Source: a virus. From it: a stretch of DNA of 47,606 bases. The DNA lies in IMG/VR virus record IMGVR_UViG_3300033567_000099, positions 1 through 47,606 of that record; one strand, 5' to 3'. The translations under genes and the position numbers were made by a program. Numbering within the stretch: position 1 is the stretch's first letter; each line of letters opens with the position of its first letter. The notes beneath the pieces were generated by a model. It worked only from the letters and a program-made list of their open reading frames with translations, was not told the origin of the DNA and did no database searches. Shown here in pieces: positions 31,751 through 39,260 of the stretch.

Positions 31751-33154
31751 ATGCAAGAACCACAGTATGTTGTACCTAGAGTAGACATTCTGGAGCAAGC
31801 AGCAGCCCAGAATCCTCAGACAACGCTTCAATTAAATCGAATCGGTGTCGTAGGGACTGCGTCATGGGGACCAGTAAACATGCCTACGCGTGTCTACACG
31901 GACTCCGCATGGACGACTCAGTTCGGCGGCTACAAAGCTGGTTTGACAGGTTATCCAACCGTTCATGGCGCATTCCAGCAAGGCACTCAGGACATCACCT
32001 TTATACGTATCGCAGGCGCTTCAGCAAAACGGGCAACGTTGACTCTCAATGACGCTACTCCTGCTGCGTCATGGGTGGTTAGTGCGCTGTATCTAGGCAC
32101 TAAGTCTATCCAGGTATCAACCCAAGCTGGGACAACCGCTAACACGACAAAACTTATCGTCATTGCGGACGGTAAATCCGTCACCTATGACAACCTTACC
32201 AATGCAAATGTAGCCGCAACGGTGGTAGACCCAAATGTTTCAGTGGCCGTTTCAGCTGGCGCCGTAAACCAGCCTGCACCAATCGCAGCAACTCCACTCG
32301 CCGGTGGTGACGATGGTTCCAACGCACAAGACAGCGACTACGTTGGCACGGTGAATGCAGACGGGACAGCAACAGGTCTCGCGCTAATGGCTACTGTGCC
32401 AGTCAGCATCGTGTTGGCCGCTCAGCAGACGGATGCAACTGTTCAAGCTGGAGTTCTCGCGCATGCAATGAATCAGACCGTGCGCCAAGGTCTTCGGATG
32501 GCTGTAGCGTCCATGCTTTTAGGTCAGAGCGTTACTACCTCTGCAACTGCCATGGCCAACCTGTCTGGGATGCGGGGAATCATGGCGTTCAATGCAGTCC
32601 AGCCATCGGACTATGCACCCAACACGTGGGTTGTTCCGGATGGTTATTACGCTGGTGTCTTGGCGCAACTAGACGCAAACGAGAGCCCATCGCACAAAGT
32701 TGTGCAGGGGATCAGTTCCGTCCAATACACGATGTCTGATGACGACGTGTACACGGCCACACAAGCACGGATGTCGCCGATTACACTAGACCCGCTCACC
32801 GGCAATTTCATCATCCGGAATGGCGTCGACATGTTCGTGATGCCCTCCAGCGGTGGAGACGATTGGTCACAAATCAATGTTCGTCGAGAATTCGACAAGC
32901 TAGAACAAGAAATTTACGTCGGCACTCAATGGGCGCAGTCGAGCACGGATCCGGCTCTACCTTCTCTTCTCTCGACGTGGATAGACGAACATCTGCGCAA
33001 GGCGAAGATAAACAATCAGGAGATTACCGATTACAAAGCCACGACGGCCTATCGGGATCCCAATAACGCCCGCCGTGTGGTCACACAGATAAGCGTCCAA
33101 CCAGACTTCGCTGCGGACTTCATAGACAACTACATTTCCCAGTGGAACGGGTGA
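31751..33154 (+). CDS. Tail sheath protein (contractile tail)
   Basis: This 467-residue protein is the contractile sheath, proving a myovirus-type tail. The N-terminal strand PQYVVPRVDILEQAAAQNP, then IGVVGTASWGPVN and FGGYKAGLTGYPTVHGAFQQG, match PBSX XkdK-like sheaths. The C-terminal domain that interlocks subunits includes ARMSPITLDPLTGNFIIRNGVDM, SSGGDDWSQINVRREFDKLEQEI and FAADFIDNYISQW. A beta-rich insertion (about 100-190) is likely surface-exposed. It is followed not by the tube directly but by a ferredoxin-like gene. Confidence 0.92.
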   Translation: MQEPQYVVPRVDILEQAAAQNPQTTLQLNRIGVVGTASWGPVNMPTRVYTDSAWTTQFGGYKAGLTGYPTVHGAFQQGTQDITFIRIAGASAKRATLTLNDATPAASWVVSALYLGTKSIQVSTQAGTTANTTKLIVIADGKSVTYDNLTNANVAATVVDPNVSVAVSAGAVNQPAPIAATPLAGGDDGSNAQDSDYVGTVNADGTATGLALMATVPVSIVLAAQQTDATVQAGVLAHAMNQTVRQGLRMAVASMLLGQSVTTSATAMANLSGMRGIMAFNAVQPSDYAPNTWVVPDGYYAGVLAQLDANESPSHKVVQGISSVQYTMSDDDVYTATQARMSPITLDPLTGNFIIRNGVDMFVMPSSGGDDWSQINVRREFDKLEQEIYVGTQWAQSSTDPALPSLLSTWIDEHLRKAKINNQEITDYKATTAYRDPNNARRVVTQISVQPDFAADFIDNYISQWNG

Positions 33155-33160
33155 TAGGTC

Positions 33161-33412
33161 ATGGTTGAAATCCTTGACCACTGTCCTAGTTGCGGTGTGT
33201 GTACGCGCCCTGGCGTGTGTCCTACGAACGCTATCAAAGTTGATTACGGCAAGACGTTTATTGGCGAGGGGTGCATTGACTGTGGTCTGTGCATCCCTGT
33301 TTGTCCGATAGGAGTTATCAAGTGGCAAGACGCTGCAGTCGACGAAACGCCAATACTCGACGTGTTAGAACGAGAGGAGGATAACGATGGGAAGACCAGT
33401 ACAGGGGCATGA
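33161..33412 (+). CDS. Dicluster [4Fe-4S] ferredoxin-like protein in the tail operon
   Basis: This 83-residue protein has two Cys motifs of a bacterial 2[4Fe-4S] ferredoxin: C8-x2-C11-x2-C14-x5-C20-P, and C38-x2-C41-x2-C44-x3-C48-P. Between them NAIKVDYGKTFIGEG supplies the usual strand pair. The acidic C-terminal tail (DVLEREEDND) is encoded across the ribosome binding site and first codons of the tube gene, which it overlaps by 26 bases. It starts 6 bases after the sheath stop, with GGGTGATAGG as site. All eight ligands are present, so cluster binding is likely. Ferredoxins normally carry electrons; why one sits between sheath and tube is unknown. It could be a structural Fe-S protein of the tail or an auxiliary metabolic gene. 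Confidence 0.85.
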   Translation: MVEILDHCPSCGVCTRPGVCPTNAIKVDYGKTFIGEGCIDCGLCIPVCPIGVIKWQDAAVDETPILDVLEREEDNDGKTSTGA

Positions 33413-33827
33413 CGTGTCAGTTAGCGTCATGGGGCCGAATGGACCTGAGCTTGTTGGTGAGTGGCAAGAAGTCGATATCAACATCACCAATGACGACGAG
33501 GAGTACATGGAGACCAACAGCCGCATGCCGATATATCTTGACGGCGATATCAAACTGGATGGCAAGGTGAAGCGCGGATGGTTGGATCTGAACATCGTAG
33601 CGGTGACTGTGGGAACCGGCAATCTGCAGCCGGGACAGCCGATACCTGCGACGCCGAGATTCGTTATCACCTGCAACATCAACGCTCCAACGAAAGGGCT
33701 TAGTGGGCGATATCAATTGACAGGCGTTCGCTTTGACAAGCTGGCCATTGCCATTAAAGCCGGCAAAGCAATTGTCGATGAGGACTTGACGTACAAAGCT
33801 GAGGGGCTCATTGAGTCCGCATCATAA
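33387..33827 (+). CDS. Tail tube protein
   Basis: This 146-residue protein follows the sheath module and has the beta-barrel pattern of XkdM-like contractile tail tubes: QGHDVSVSVMGPNGPELVGEWQEVDINIT, RMPIYLDGDIKLDGKVKRGWLDLNIVAV, and the strand-rich end TPRFVITCNINA, LAIAIKAGKAIVDEDLTYKAEGL. The ribosome binding site (AGAGGAGGAT) lies inside the end of the ferredoxin-like gene, tying expression of the two together. Confidence 0.85.
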   Translation: MGRPVQGHDVSVSVMGPNGPELVGEWQEVDINITNDDEEYMETNSRMPIYLDGDIKLDGKVKRGWLDLNIVAVTVGTGNLQPGQPIPATPRFVITCNINAPTKGLSGRYQLTGVRFDKLAIAIKAGKAIVDEDLTYKAEGLIESAS

Positions 33828-33840
33828 GGAGGGTATTTTA

Positions 33841-34251
33841 ATGCCGCAAATTTACGGGCCGTTAACACTGCCATCAGGCAAGGTCGTTAAGTTCCGTCGA
33901 CCAACGGGGCTAGACCGCATGAACGTCACACAGATGGTGCCTTTAAATCCGGATAACATCATATCCGGAGGGTTGATGATTGACACGTATCTACAAGCGA
34001 AGATGATTACTGAGGTCGATGGTACGTCGGTCGACCCCACGGGGTACAAAAATCTATTCAGCACGTGGGATGACGCCGACGTCCAGTATTACCAAGCGGT
34101 GTATTCCGAGATGTTTGCAATGACGCAAGAGAAGATGGACGACGCAAAGGCGAAGGCAGCTTTTTTGCTCGGCAATACGACCTCTACCGATGGGTCCAGC
34201 TCGGCAAGCGATGCTCTGTTACCGAGTGGATCAGCCTCGACGACGACCTAA
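33841..34251 (+). CDS. Tail assembly chaperone, short form (G)
   Basis: This 136-residue protein lies between tube and tape-measure genes, the standard place of the tail chaperone pair. It begins MPQIYGPLTLPSGKVVKFRRP and continues with GGLMIDTYLQAKMI and ADVQYYQAVYSEMF. The zero-frame end (TDGSSSASDALLPSGS...) is low-complexity. A slippery T_TTT_TTG at 34161 lets a fraction of ribosomes make the longer GT form. Start 33841 follows AAGGAGGG; an upstream in-frame ATG at 33811 lies inside the tube gene. Confidence 0.85.
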   Translation: MPQIYGPLTLPSGKVVKFRRPTGLDRMNVTQMVPLNPDNIISGGLMIDTYLQAKMITEVDGTSVDPTGYKNLFSTWDDADVQYYQAVYSEMFAMTQEKMDDAKAKAAFLLGNTTSTDGSSSASDALLPSGSASTTT

Positions 34252-34313
34252 AGGACGCCGTTTGGGAATCTTTTATATGGCTCGGTGAACAAAATCCAGA
34301 TTCAGACGAATAG
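33841..34313 (+). CDS. Tail assembly chaperone, frameshifted long form (GT)
   Basis: A -1 shift at T_TTT_TTG (34161-34167) fuses the chaperone to a second domain that is not otherwise translated: ARQYDLYRWVQLGKRCSVTEWISLDDDLKDAVWESF, ending LGEQNPDSDE, about 157 residues in total. This part looks like a real conserved domain while the zero frame there is Ser/Thr-rich. G and GT bind the tape measure and guide tube polymerisation in lambda and PBSX-like phages. Frame arithmetic was checked: the stop TAG at 34311 is in the -1 frame. Confidence 0.82.
34161..34167 (+). promoter_or_regulatory. Programmed -1 ribosomal frameshift site
   Basis: T_TTT_TTG fits the X_XXY_YYZ rule with X and Y both T. 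It lies between the G and GT domains of the tail chaperone. Downstream pairing that might stimulate slippage was not resolved by eye. Confidence 0.82.
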
Positions 34314-34336
34314 GCGCATCGAGGTGCGCCTTTCTC
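34312..34336 (+). terminator. Hairpin after the tail chaperone genes
   Basis: AGGCGCA (34312-34318) pairs with TGCGCCT (34325-34331) across a 6-base loop, followed by TTCTC. The T-tract is weak, so partial termination that lowers tape-measure expression is more likely than a full stop. Confidence 0.55.
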
Positions 34337-34358
34337 GTGCCCAGAAGGAGGTGCAGCC

Positions 34359-36638
34359 ATGGCCGGTTCAGATTTTACAGTGTCGATGATACTGCGGGCT
34401 GTCAATCAGATGTCTCCTGCGATTCAGCAAGCAGCGAGTCAATTAAGGACACTCCAAAATCAGATTAACCAAGTAAACTCCGTGTCGAACAAAGGAAACT
34501 GGTTCGATAAAGCAATTTCACGGACACAATTGTGGAGCGACAAGTTGGAGACTGTGCAAAAGAGCATGGACAAAATTGTCCGGTCCGGTGAGAAAGACTT
34601 GATGACCGGCGGAATCATGGCGCTTCCCCTTGTCGGCATGATTAAGTCAGCCGCTAATGTGCAACGGACTCAAATGTCTCTTGAACTGGCGGGATTCACC
34701 AGTGGTCAAGTAAACCAGCTTACCGCACAGGCTCAGCAAACCATGAGGAAGACCATGTTTGGCACGGGTGATGTTCTGGGAATTGACCTTGCCCTATCTC
34801 AAGTCGGTATGAACTATCAAAAAACCCAAAGCGTTGGAAAATCGGCTACATATTTGGCGGAGCTCGAAGCGAACCGGAACGGCGCTGATCCACAGGCAAC
34901 GGCTAAACAGTTCGCGCAAATGGCCGAGCAACTGCAAATCAGCATGGATCCGGCAAAGGTCAAGCAACTGGCCGACCAGGTAAACAGAATATCAACAATC
35001 ACCAGCGCGAGTGTCGCAACATTGTCCGACAGTTCTAGGTATTTCAACCTTGTGGGTACCATCCAGGGACTTAAACCGTCGGATATTATGCTTACTCAGG
35101 GATTGGCAGCACGGTATGGACTCGAGGGTTCAATCGGTGGTACGAATCTTAAGGATTTCTTTGAGCGTCTAAACCCAACGCTACACATGAACACGATGAT
35201 GGGCAAACCCATTGTCAATGCATTTGCTTCGATGGGCTGGTTAAAAGGAGTCAAGCGCGACAAGAAAGGCAATGTTGCGGGCATTACCGGCGACGTTTTC
35301 CATGACGCGAAGGGTAACTTGGTTGGGGCAGCTCAGATTTTCAGCGTCATTGCGCAGTCATATCAGAAGATGGGGAACAAAGAACAATTCAATGGCCTAA
35401 TGACGCGGATTTTTGGACAGCAAGGGCAGGCAATTGCGGCGGCTGTGGCGCAGAACCCACAATACTTTGGGATGTTGCAACAACAAATGGGCAAAGTGCC
35501 GACCGTCAATCAGAGTGTCACTAAGTTCCAGGGCACGACCAATCAACAGTTTCACGCTTTTATATCTACGTTATCTGATTTCGGCAGACAGGTCGGAACC
35601 ATGCTCCTACCGTCATTGACGGGTTACCTAAAACAGTTAAACGCAAACATGCCGAAGATACAGACGTTCATTGACAAACACAAGCAACTTCTCAAAGCGC
35701 TGGCAGAAGTGTGGGCCGGGTTGGCCGCGTTCAAGATAGCATCTGGCGTGGCGAAAATCGCTGTTGCGGCACCGATAAGGGAAATTGCAGGCGCCGCTAG
35801 ATTTGGCTTGGGTGCATTAAGAGGAGGATTGAAGGGAGCTAGAGCGGTCTCCATGGCCGGGCGTACCTATCGAGAGTTCAGACAGATTGGTGCTGGACAC
35901 GGCATGGCTATTGAAGCGGCAATACAGCAGGGTATTGGAATTAAACCGACGGCCACGATTAAAGCGACGGTTAATGCGATGAAGACTCTGGGGTCCGCGA
36001 CAGTCAGCGCGGCCAGTTCGTTTGCCAAAGTTAGCGGGCAGGCGGCGGTGGCAACAGCTCGGTTTATCGCCAATGGCGCAGCAACAATCGCCGTCAAAAC
36101 AGCACAACTGACGGTCGCAGCCGCAAGTAGAACCTGGGCAGCCGTACAATGGCTAGTCAACGCAGCACTTACAGCCAATCCGATAGGACTTATTATTGTC
36201 GGTATAGGAGTCTTAATCGGCGCCATTGTGCTTATGGTCACGCATTGGAAAACGGTAGTCAACTGGTTGAAGCAAGCATGGACTTGGTACTCCAATCTCG
36301 GTGACAAAGTGAAAATATTGATTGCGATATTTGTGCCGTTTATCGGAATGCCCGCACTTATCATCAGCAAGTGGGGGGTAATTTCGAAGTTCTTCCAGCG
36401 GATGTGGAAAGACATATCGCCGATGATACAGGGATTAGAACACTTCTTCGACCTCGGTGGTGGTTCGGGAGGTGGCGGCTCACCGGTCTTAGCTGCGCGC
36501 ATAGGCGGAGGTGGAAACGTCCAGATGACTAACCACTATTACATCCAGTCCACGGATCCGAAGCAGGCAGCGAATGAAGTGGGCAGAACGCAGCAGAAGT
36601 ATATCGATTCTCGCTATCCGATACCCGCGGTGCGATAG
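34359..36638 (+). CDS. Tail tape measure protein
   Basis: This 759-residue protein sets tail length and is injected or released on infection. Features are long amphipathic and coiled-coil helices at the N-terminus (AIQQAASQLRTLQNQINQVN), the phage-related TMP core (QRTQMSLELAGFTSGQVNQL, LALSQVGMNYQKTQSVGKS), an Ala-rich helical middle, and two hydrophobic segments near 606-630 (NPIGLIIVGIGVLIGAIVLMV) and 650-670 (ILIAIFVPFIGMPALIIS). The Gly-rich GGGSGGGGS linker near 705 precedes a short C-terminal domain. By the usual rise per residue it predicts a tail of roughly 110 nm. AAGGAGG site. Confidence 0.9.
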   Translation: MAGSDFTVSMILRAVNQMSPAIQQAASQLRTLQNQINQVNSVSNKGNWFDKAISRTQLWSDKLETVQKSMDKIVRSGEKDLMTGGIMALPLVGMIKSAANVQRTQMSLELAGFTSGQVNQLTAQAQQTMRKTMFGTGDVLGIDLALSQVGMNYQKTQSVGKSATYLAELEANRNGADPQATAKQFAQMAEQLQISMDPAKVKQLADQVNRISTITSASVATLSDSSRYFNLVGTIQGLKPSDIMLTQGLAARYGLEGSIGGTNLKDFFERLNPTLHMNTMMGKPIVNAFASMGWLKGVKRDKKGNVAGITGDVFHDAKGNLVGAAQIFSVIAQSYQKMGNKEQFNGLMTRIFGQQGQAIAAAVAQNPQYFGMLQQQMGKVPTVNQSVTKFQGTTNQQFHAFISTLSDFGRQVGTMLLPSLTGYLKQLNANMPKIQTFIDKHKQLLKALAEVWAGLAAFKIASGVAKIAVAAPIREIAGAARFGLGALRGGLKGARAVSMAGRTYREFRQIGAGHGMAIEAAIQQGIGIKPTATIKATVNAMKTLGSATVSAASSFAKVSGQAAVATARFIANGAATIAVKTAQLTVAAASRTWAAVQWLVNAALTANPIGLIIVGIGVLIGAIVLMVTHWKTVVNWLKQAWTWYSNLGDKVKILIAIFVPFIGMPALIISKWGVISKFFQRMWKDISPMIQGLEHFFDLGGGSGGGGSPVLAARIGGGGNVQMTNHYYIQSTDPKQAANEVGRTQQKYIDSRYPIPAVR

Positions 36639-36650
36639 GAGGTGTGACGA

Positions 36651-37406
36651 TTGACGAGCATACGAATGCAGATTGGTGCGTACACGTTCGGACTAGCACC
36701 TAAGGACTCACTTAACTTTGACCTCTCCCGTGAGGTATTCAAGCTCGATACCGTCGGCGTTCCAACCTATCAAGATATGGGCATAGCCGAAAAGACGCTT
36801 CAATTTTCCGGGAGCATCATAGGCGTCGATGCTTGGGTGCAACTCGAAACCTTGGAATCGATCATGGACGCGGGATTGCCTCAAACGTTGTTGTATGGTC
36901 CTATACAACGGACCGTGCGTATCGCCTCCATCACTCCAAAATTGAAGCGTTTCGACCGCGTTGATTATGACCTGTCATTGACCGTTATCCCGCCTAAATC
37001 AGGATATAACGCACCGCAACAGCAGGCACAATCAGCATCAACGCCTTTGCCGACAAAGACACCGCCTGCGACAACGAGCACAGAATCTATCGCACAGTAC
37101 ATGGATAAGACGTACACAGTTCGGCAAGGCGATACGTTGTGGGGGATTGCGCAGCGAACACTTGGTACTGGCGCAACGGCAGTGGAGATACAGGCCTTGA
37201 TTAACAGCATCGCCAAGGCGAATCAAATAACCAACATCAACGCGATTTCCTCCGGACAAAAACTCAAGATACCATCGACGGCGGCCAACGTAAACAACGC
37301 GAACACGGCGTACACGGCTCGGCAGACAGCGGTCGTTACCACAGTTGGTGTTAGCTACTTGCAAACGCAGGAAGCTGCCGGCCGGTTTAAGGCGGTGGCT
37401 GGTTAA
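36651..37406 (+). CDS. LysM-containing baseplate protein (XkdP-like)
   Basis: This 251-residue protein follows the tape measure as XkdP does in PBSX. The N-terminal 125 residues (SIRMQIGAYTFGLAPKDSLNFD..., QFSGSIIGVDAWVQLETLESI) are a tail-module domain. After a Pro/Thr/Gln-rich linker, residues about 150-205 are a LysM domain: TYTVRQGDTLWGIAQRTLG, then INSIAKANQI and SGQKLKIPS, which binds peptidoglycan. It probably helps the baseplate centre reach the wall. TTG start with AGGAGGTG 6 bases upstream. Confidence 0.88.
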   Translation: MTSIRMQIGAYTFGLAPKDSLNFDLSREVFKLDTVGVPTYQDMGIAEKTLQFSGSIIGVDAWVQLETLESIMDAGLPQTLLYGPIQRTVRIASITPKLKRFDRVDYDLSLTVIPPKSGYNAPQQQAQSASTPLPTKTPPATTSTESIAQYMDKTYTVRQGDTLWGIAQRTLGTGATAVEIQALINSIAKANQITNINAISSGQKLKIPSTAANVNNANTAYTARQTAVVTTVGVSYLQTQEAAGRFKAVAG

Positions 37407-38506
37407 TGGGTGAACCACGGTGCGTAGTTGAAGTCGCTGGGCAAGTCGTGCTGCCAGAGGACATTTACGAGTGCGACGTAATTAACACGCTTTACTTGGC
37501 GGCAGATAGTTTCGACCTCCAAATTGCCAACACGGACCTAAAGTCCGACTGGTTTCGCAAGAAGCAGCAGGTCAAGGTGTATCACGGGTATGTCGCTAAC
37601 CCTGCAAAGTGGTATTTGTCCGATTTGGACCACGTGTTCACGGGCTTGATTGACGGTGTACAGCCAAAGTGGGGCAAACAGACAGGTGCTATCGTGGAGC
37701 TCATCGGACGTGATTACTCGGGCCCGTTGATTGACACCCAGAACTCTTATGCGTTCGCGAATTGGACTTCTAGCCAAATTGCTAACTTCTTCGCGCGGAA
37801 GTACGGACTGAAACCACTTATTACGCCGACTACGGAAATCATTACGAGCGACGTGTACCAAGCGAAGAAGGAATGGGACGTGCTACAGACGTGTGCAGCA
37901 CGCGAGGGTTTCGTTTGTTACGTCACCAAAGACCTTGAATTGTACTTCGGTCCTCGGCAAGAGAGCGATAAAACAGTGGTCGATACAATCTCTGTGACAG
38001 GTGCGGGGACGGCGGGTATCGACATGTCGTTCGACGACTCATCGGTTGGCGTGTACAACAAGGTAACGGTTTATCACTACTACAAGAAGCAGCTCATTCA
38101 GGGAAGCGCACAAAACGACCAGCTCATCACTCAGATGAACGGCCAGGTCGTCGAGAAGGTGCTAACCGATGCCAAGGCCAAGACGAATGCGCAGGCGACC
38201 GCGTTAGCGGCAAATTACCTTCACGAGTACTCGAGGCAAGCCATTACTGGTTCACTACAGAGTCTACCCGGCAACACTCTATACGTCGCTGAAAAGAAGG
38301 TGCAAGTCGTCGATGCCGGGCGTTTCACCGGACTTTATTACATCGAGGAAGCGAGCCATAAGTACGGCAAACAAAATGGCTTCACGGCGAGCCTTAGTGT
38401 GACGAATATCCGCCCAGATGACGCGGCCCAGTATAAACAGGACCTTTACAACAAGAACAAATACGACATCACACAAGGCGGTTTCGTGCCGAAAGGGGTC
38501 GTTTAG
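37406..38506 (+). CDS. Baseplate hub protein (gpD/XkdQ-like)
   Basis: This 366-residue protein is the tail hub of the late-control-D type. Its layout is a strand-rich first part (VVEVAGQVVLPEDIYECDV, SFDLQIANTD), VFTGLIDGVQPKWGKQTGAIVELIGRDYSGPLIDT, then WDVLQTCAAREGFVCYVTKDLELYFGP and the final LYYIEEASHKYGKQNGFTASLSVTNI. These repeats are the hub's OB-like folds. It overlaps the LysM gene by one base and is followed by the spike gene. Confidence 0.87.
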   Translation: MGEPRCVVEVAGQVVLPEDIYECDVINTLYLAADSFDLQIANTDLKSDWFRKKQQVKVYHGYVANPAKWYLSDLDHVFTGLIDGVQPKWGKQTGAIVELIGRDYSGPLIDTQNSYAFANWTSSQIANFFARKYGLKPLITPTTEIITSDVYQAKKEWDVLQTCAAREGFVCYVTKDLELYFGPRQESDKTVVDTISVTGAGTAGIDMSFDDSSVGVYNKVTVYHYYKKQLIQGSAQNDQLITQMNGQVVEKVLTDAKAKTNAQATALAANYLHEYSRQAITGSLQSLPGNTLYVAEKKVQVVDAGRFTGLYYIEEASHKYGKQNGFTASLSVTNIRPDDAAQYKQDLYNKNKYDITQGGFVPKGVV

Positions 38507-38507
38507 C

Positions 38508-38858
38508 GTGGGAAACTTCTTCCCGTACTACCCGCAGCGCGGCATCGTAATCACTTTGCAGGGTAACTACCAGGCAAAGGTGCACTTGCCCGAAGCTCAA
38601 TTTGATACAGACTGGGCGGACTCGTGCGTCTGGCTCCAAACTGCAGGCGTAGAAGTGCTTGTCGTGTTCATCAACGGTGACCTAAACCGGCCGATAATCA
38701 CTGCACGTTTACCGTCTGATACTGAAGAGGGCGGCCCCGGTCTGGAGCTCGCAGGCGGCGGGGCGGGTGTAGCGCGTGTGGGTGACACTGTGCAAGTAGA
38801 TGTAACCACCGGTAAAGGCACAATTACGTCAGGGTCCGCGAAAGTCGCCGCAGGATAG
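38508..38858 (+). CDS. Baseplate spike/assembly protein V-like
   Basis: This 116-residue protein starts at GTG after AAAGGGG. An OB-like fold (RGIVITLQGNYQAKVHLPEAQFDTDWADSCVWLQ; VEVLVVFINGDLNRPIITARL) is followed by a Gly-rich end ARVGDTVQVDVTTGKGTITSGSAKV, which resembles the tip of gpV/gp45-type spikes. It is short, as in Mu and PBSX relatives. The spike punctures the cell surface at tail contraction. The longer open frame upstream is inside the hub gene and is not used. Confidence 0.8.
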   Translation: MGNFFPYYPQRGIVITLQGNYQAKVHLPEAQFDTDWADSCVWLQTAGVEVLVVFINGDLNRPIITARLPSDTEEGGPGLELAGGGAGVARVGDTVQVDVTTGKGTITSGSAKVAAG

Positions 38859-38870
38859 GAGGGATGATCT

Positions 38871-39260
38871 TTGTCTGATGTATACGGAACCGACATTGTG
38901 CAAACGGCTGGCCAAGACTGGCAGGCGAGCCCGCAGGGCGACTTAGCCGTAGCAAGCGGTCGATCGAATCTACAACAAGCATTAGTTCGACGATGGGGCA
39001 CTCGAGTAGGTGCTCTTTTTTATGCGCCGGACTACGGAAATCCAGTCCTAGATATGCTGTCTGGCCCCGTGAATCAAACGTGGCTAGATACAGCAACGAC
39101 GGCCGCGCGGACCTGTCTACTTGGCGATGCACGGGTCGCGGATGTCCAAGTCACGACATCGACTAACGCAGCGCAGCGTTCCGTCCTGTTTACGTGTCTC
39201 TGGACCGACATCAGCGGTAACACAGGTCAGATGCAGCAAGGGGTGAGTGTCGGTGTATAA
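38871..39260 (+). CDS. Baseplate wedge protein (gp25/W-like)
   Basis: This 129-residue protein has the gp25/W family order: DWQASPQGDLAVASGRSNLQQALVRRWGTRVGALFYAPDYGNPVLDMLSG, and C-terminal strands VQVTTSTNAAQRSVLFTCLW. It joins wedge units of the contractile baseplate. TTG start with AGGAGGGATGATC just upstream. Its end overlaps the baseplate J gene. Confidence 0.87.
   Translation: MSDVYGTDIVQTAGQDWQASPQGDLAVASGRSNLQQALVRRWGTRVGALFYAPDYGNPVLDMLSGPVNQTWLDTATTAARTCLLGDARVADVQVTTSTNAAQRSVLFTCLWTDISGNTGQMQQGVSVGV

Noticed and set aside
35867-36502. 211-residue minus-strand frame opposite the tape measure gene
   Set aside because: Ala/Ile-rich product is the reverse reading of the Ala-rich tape measure helices.
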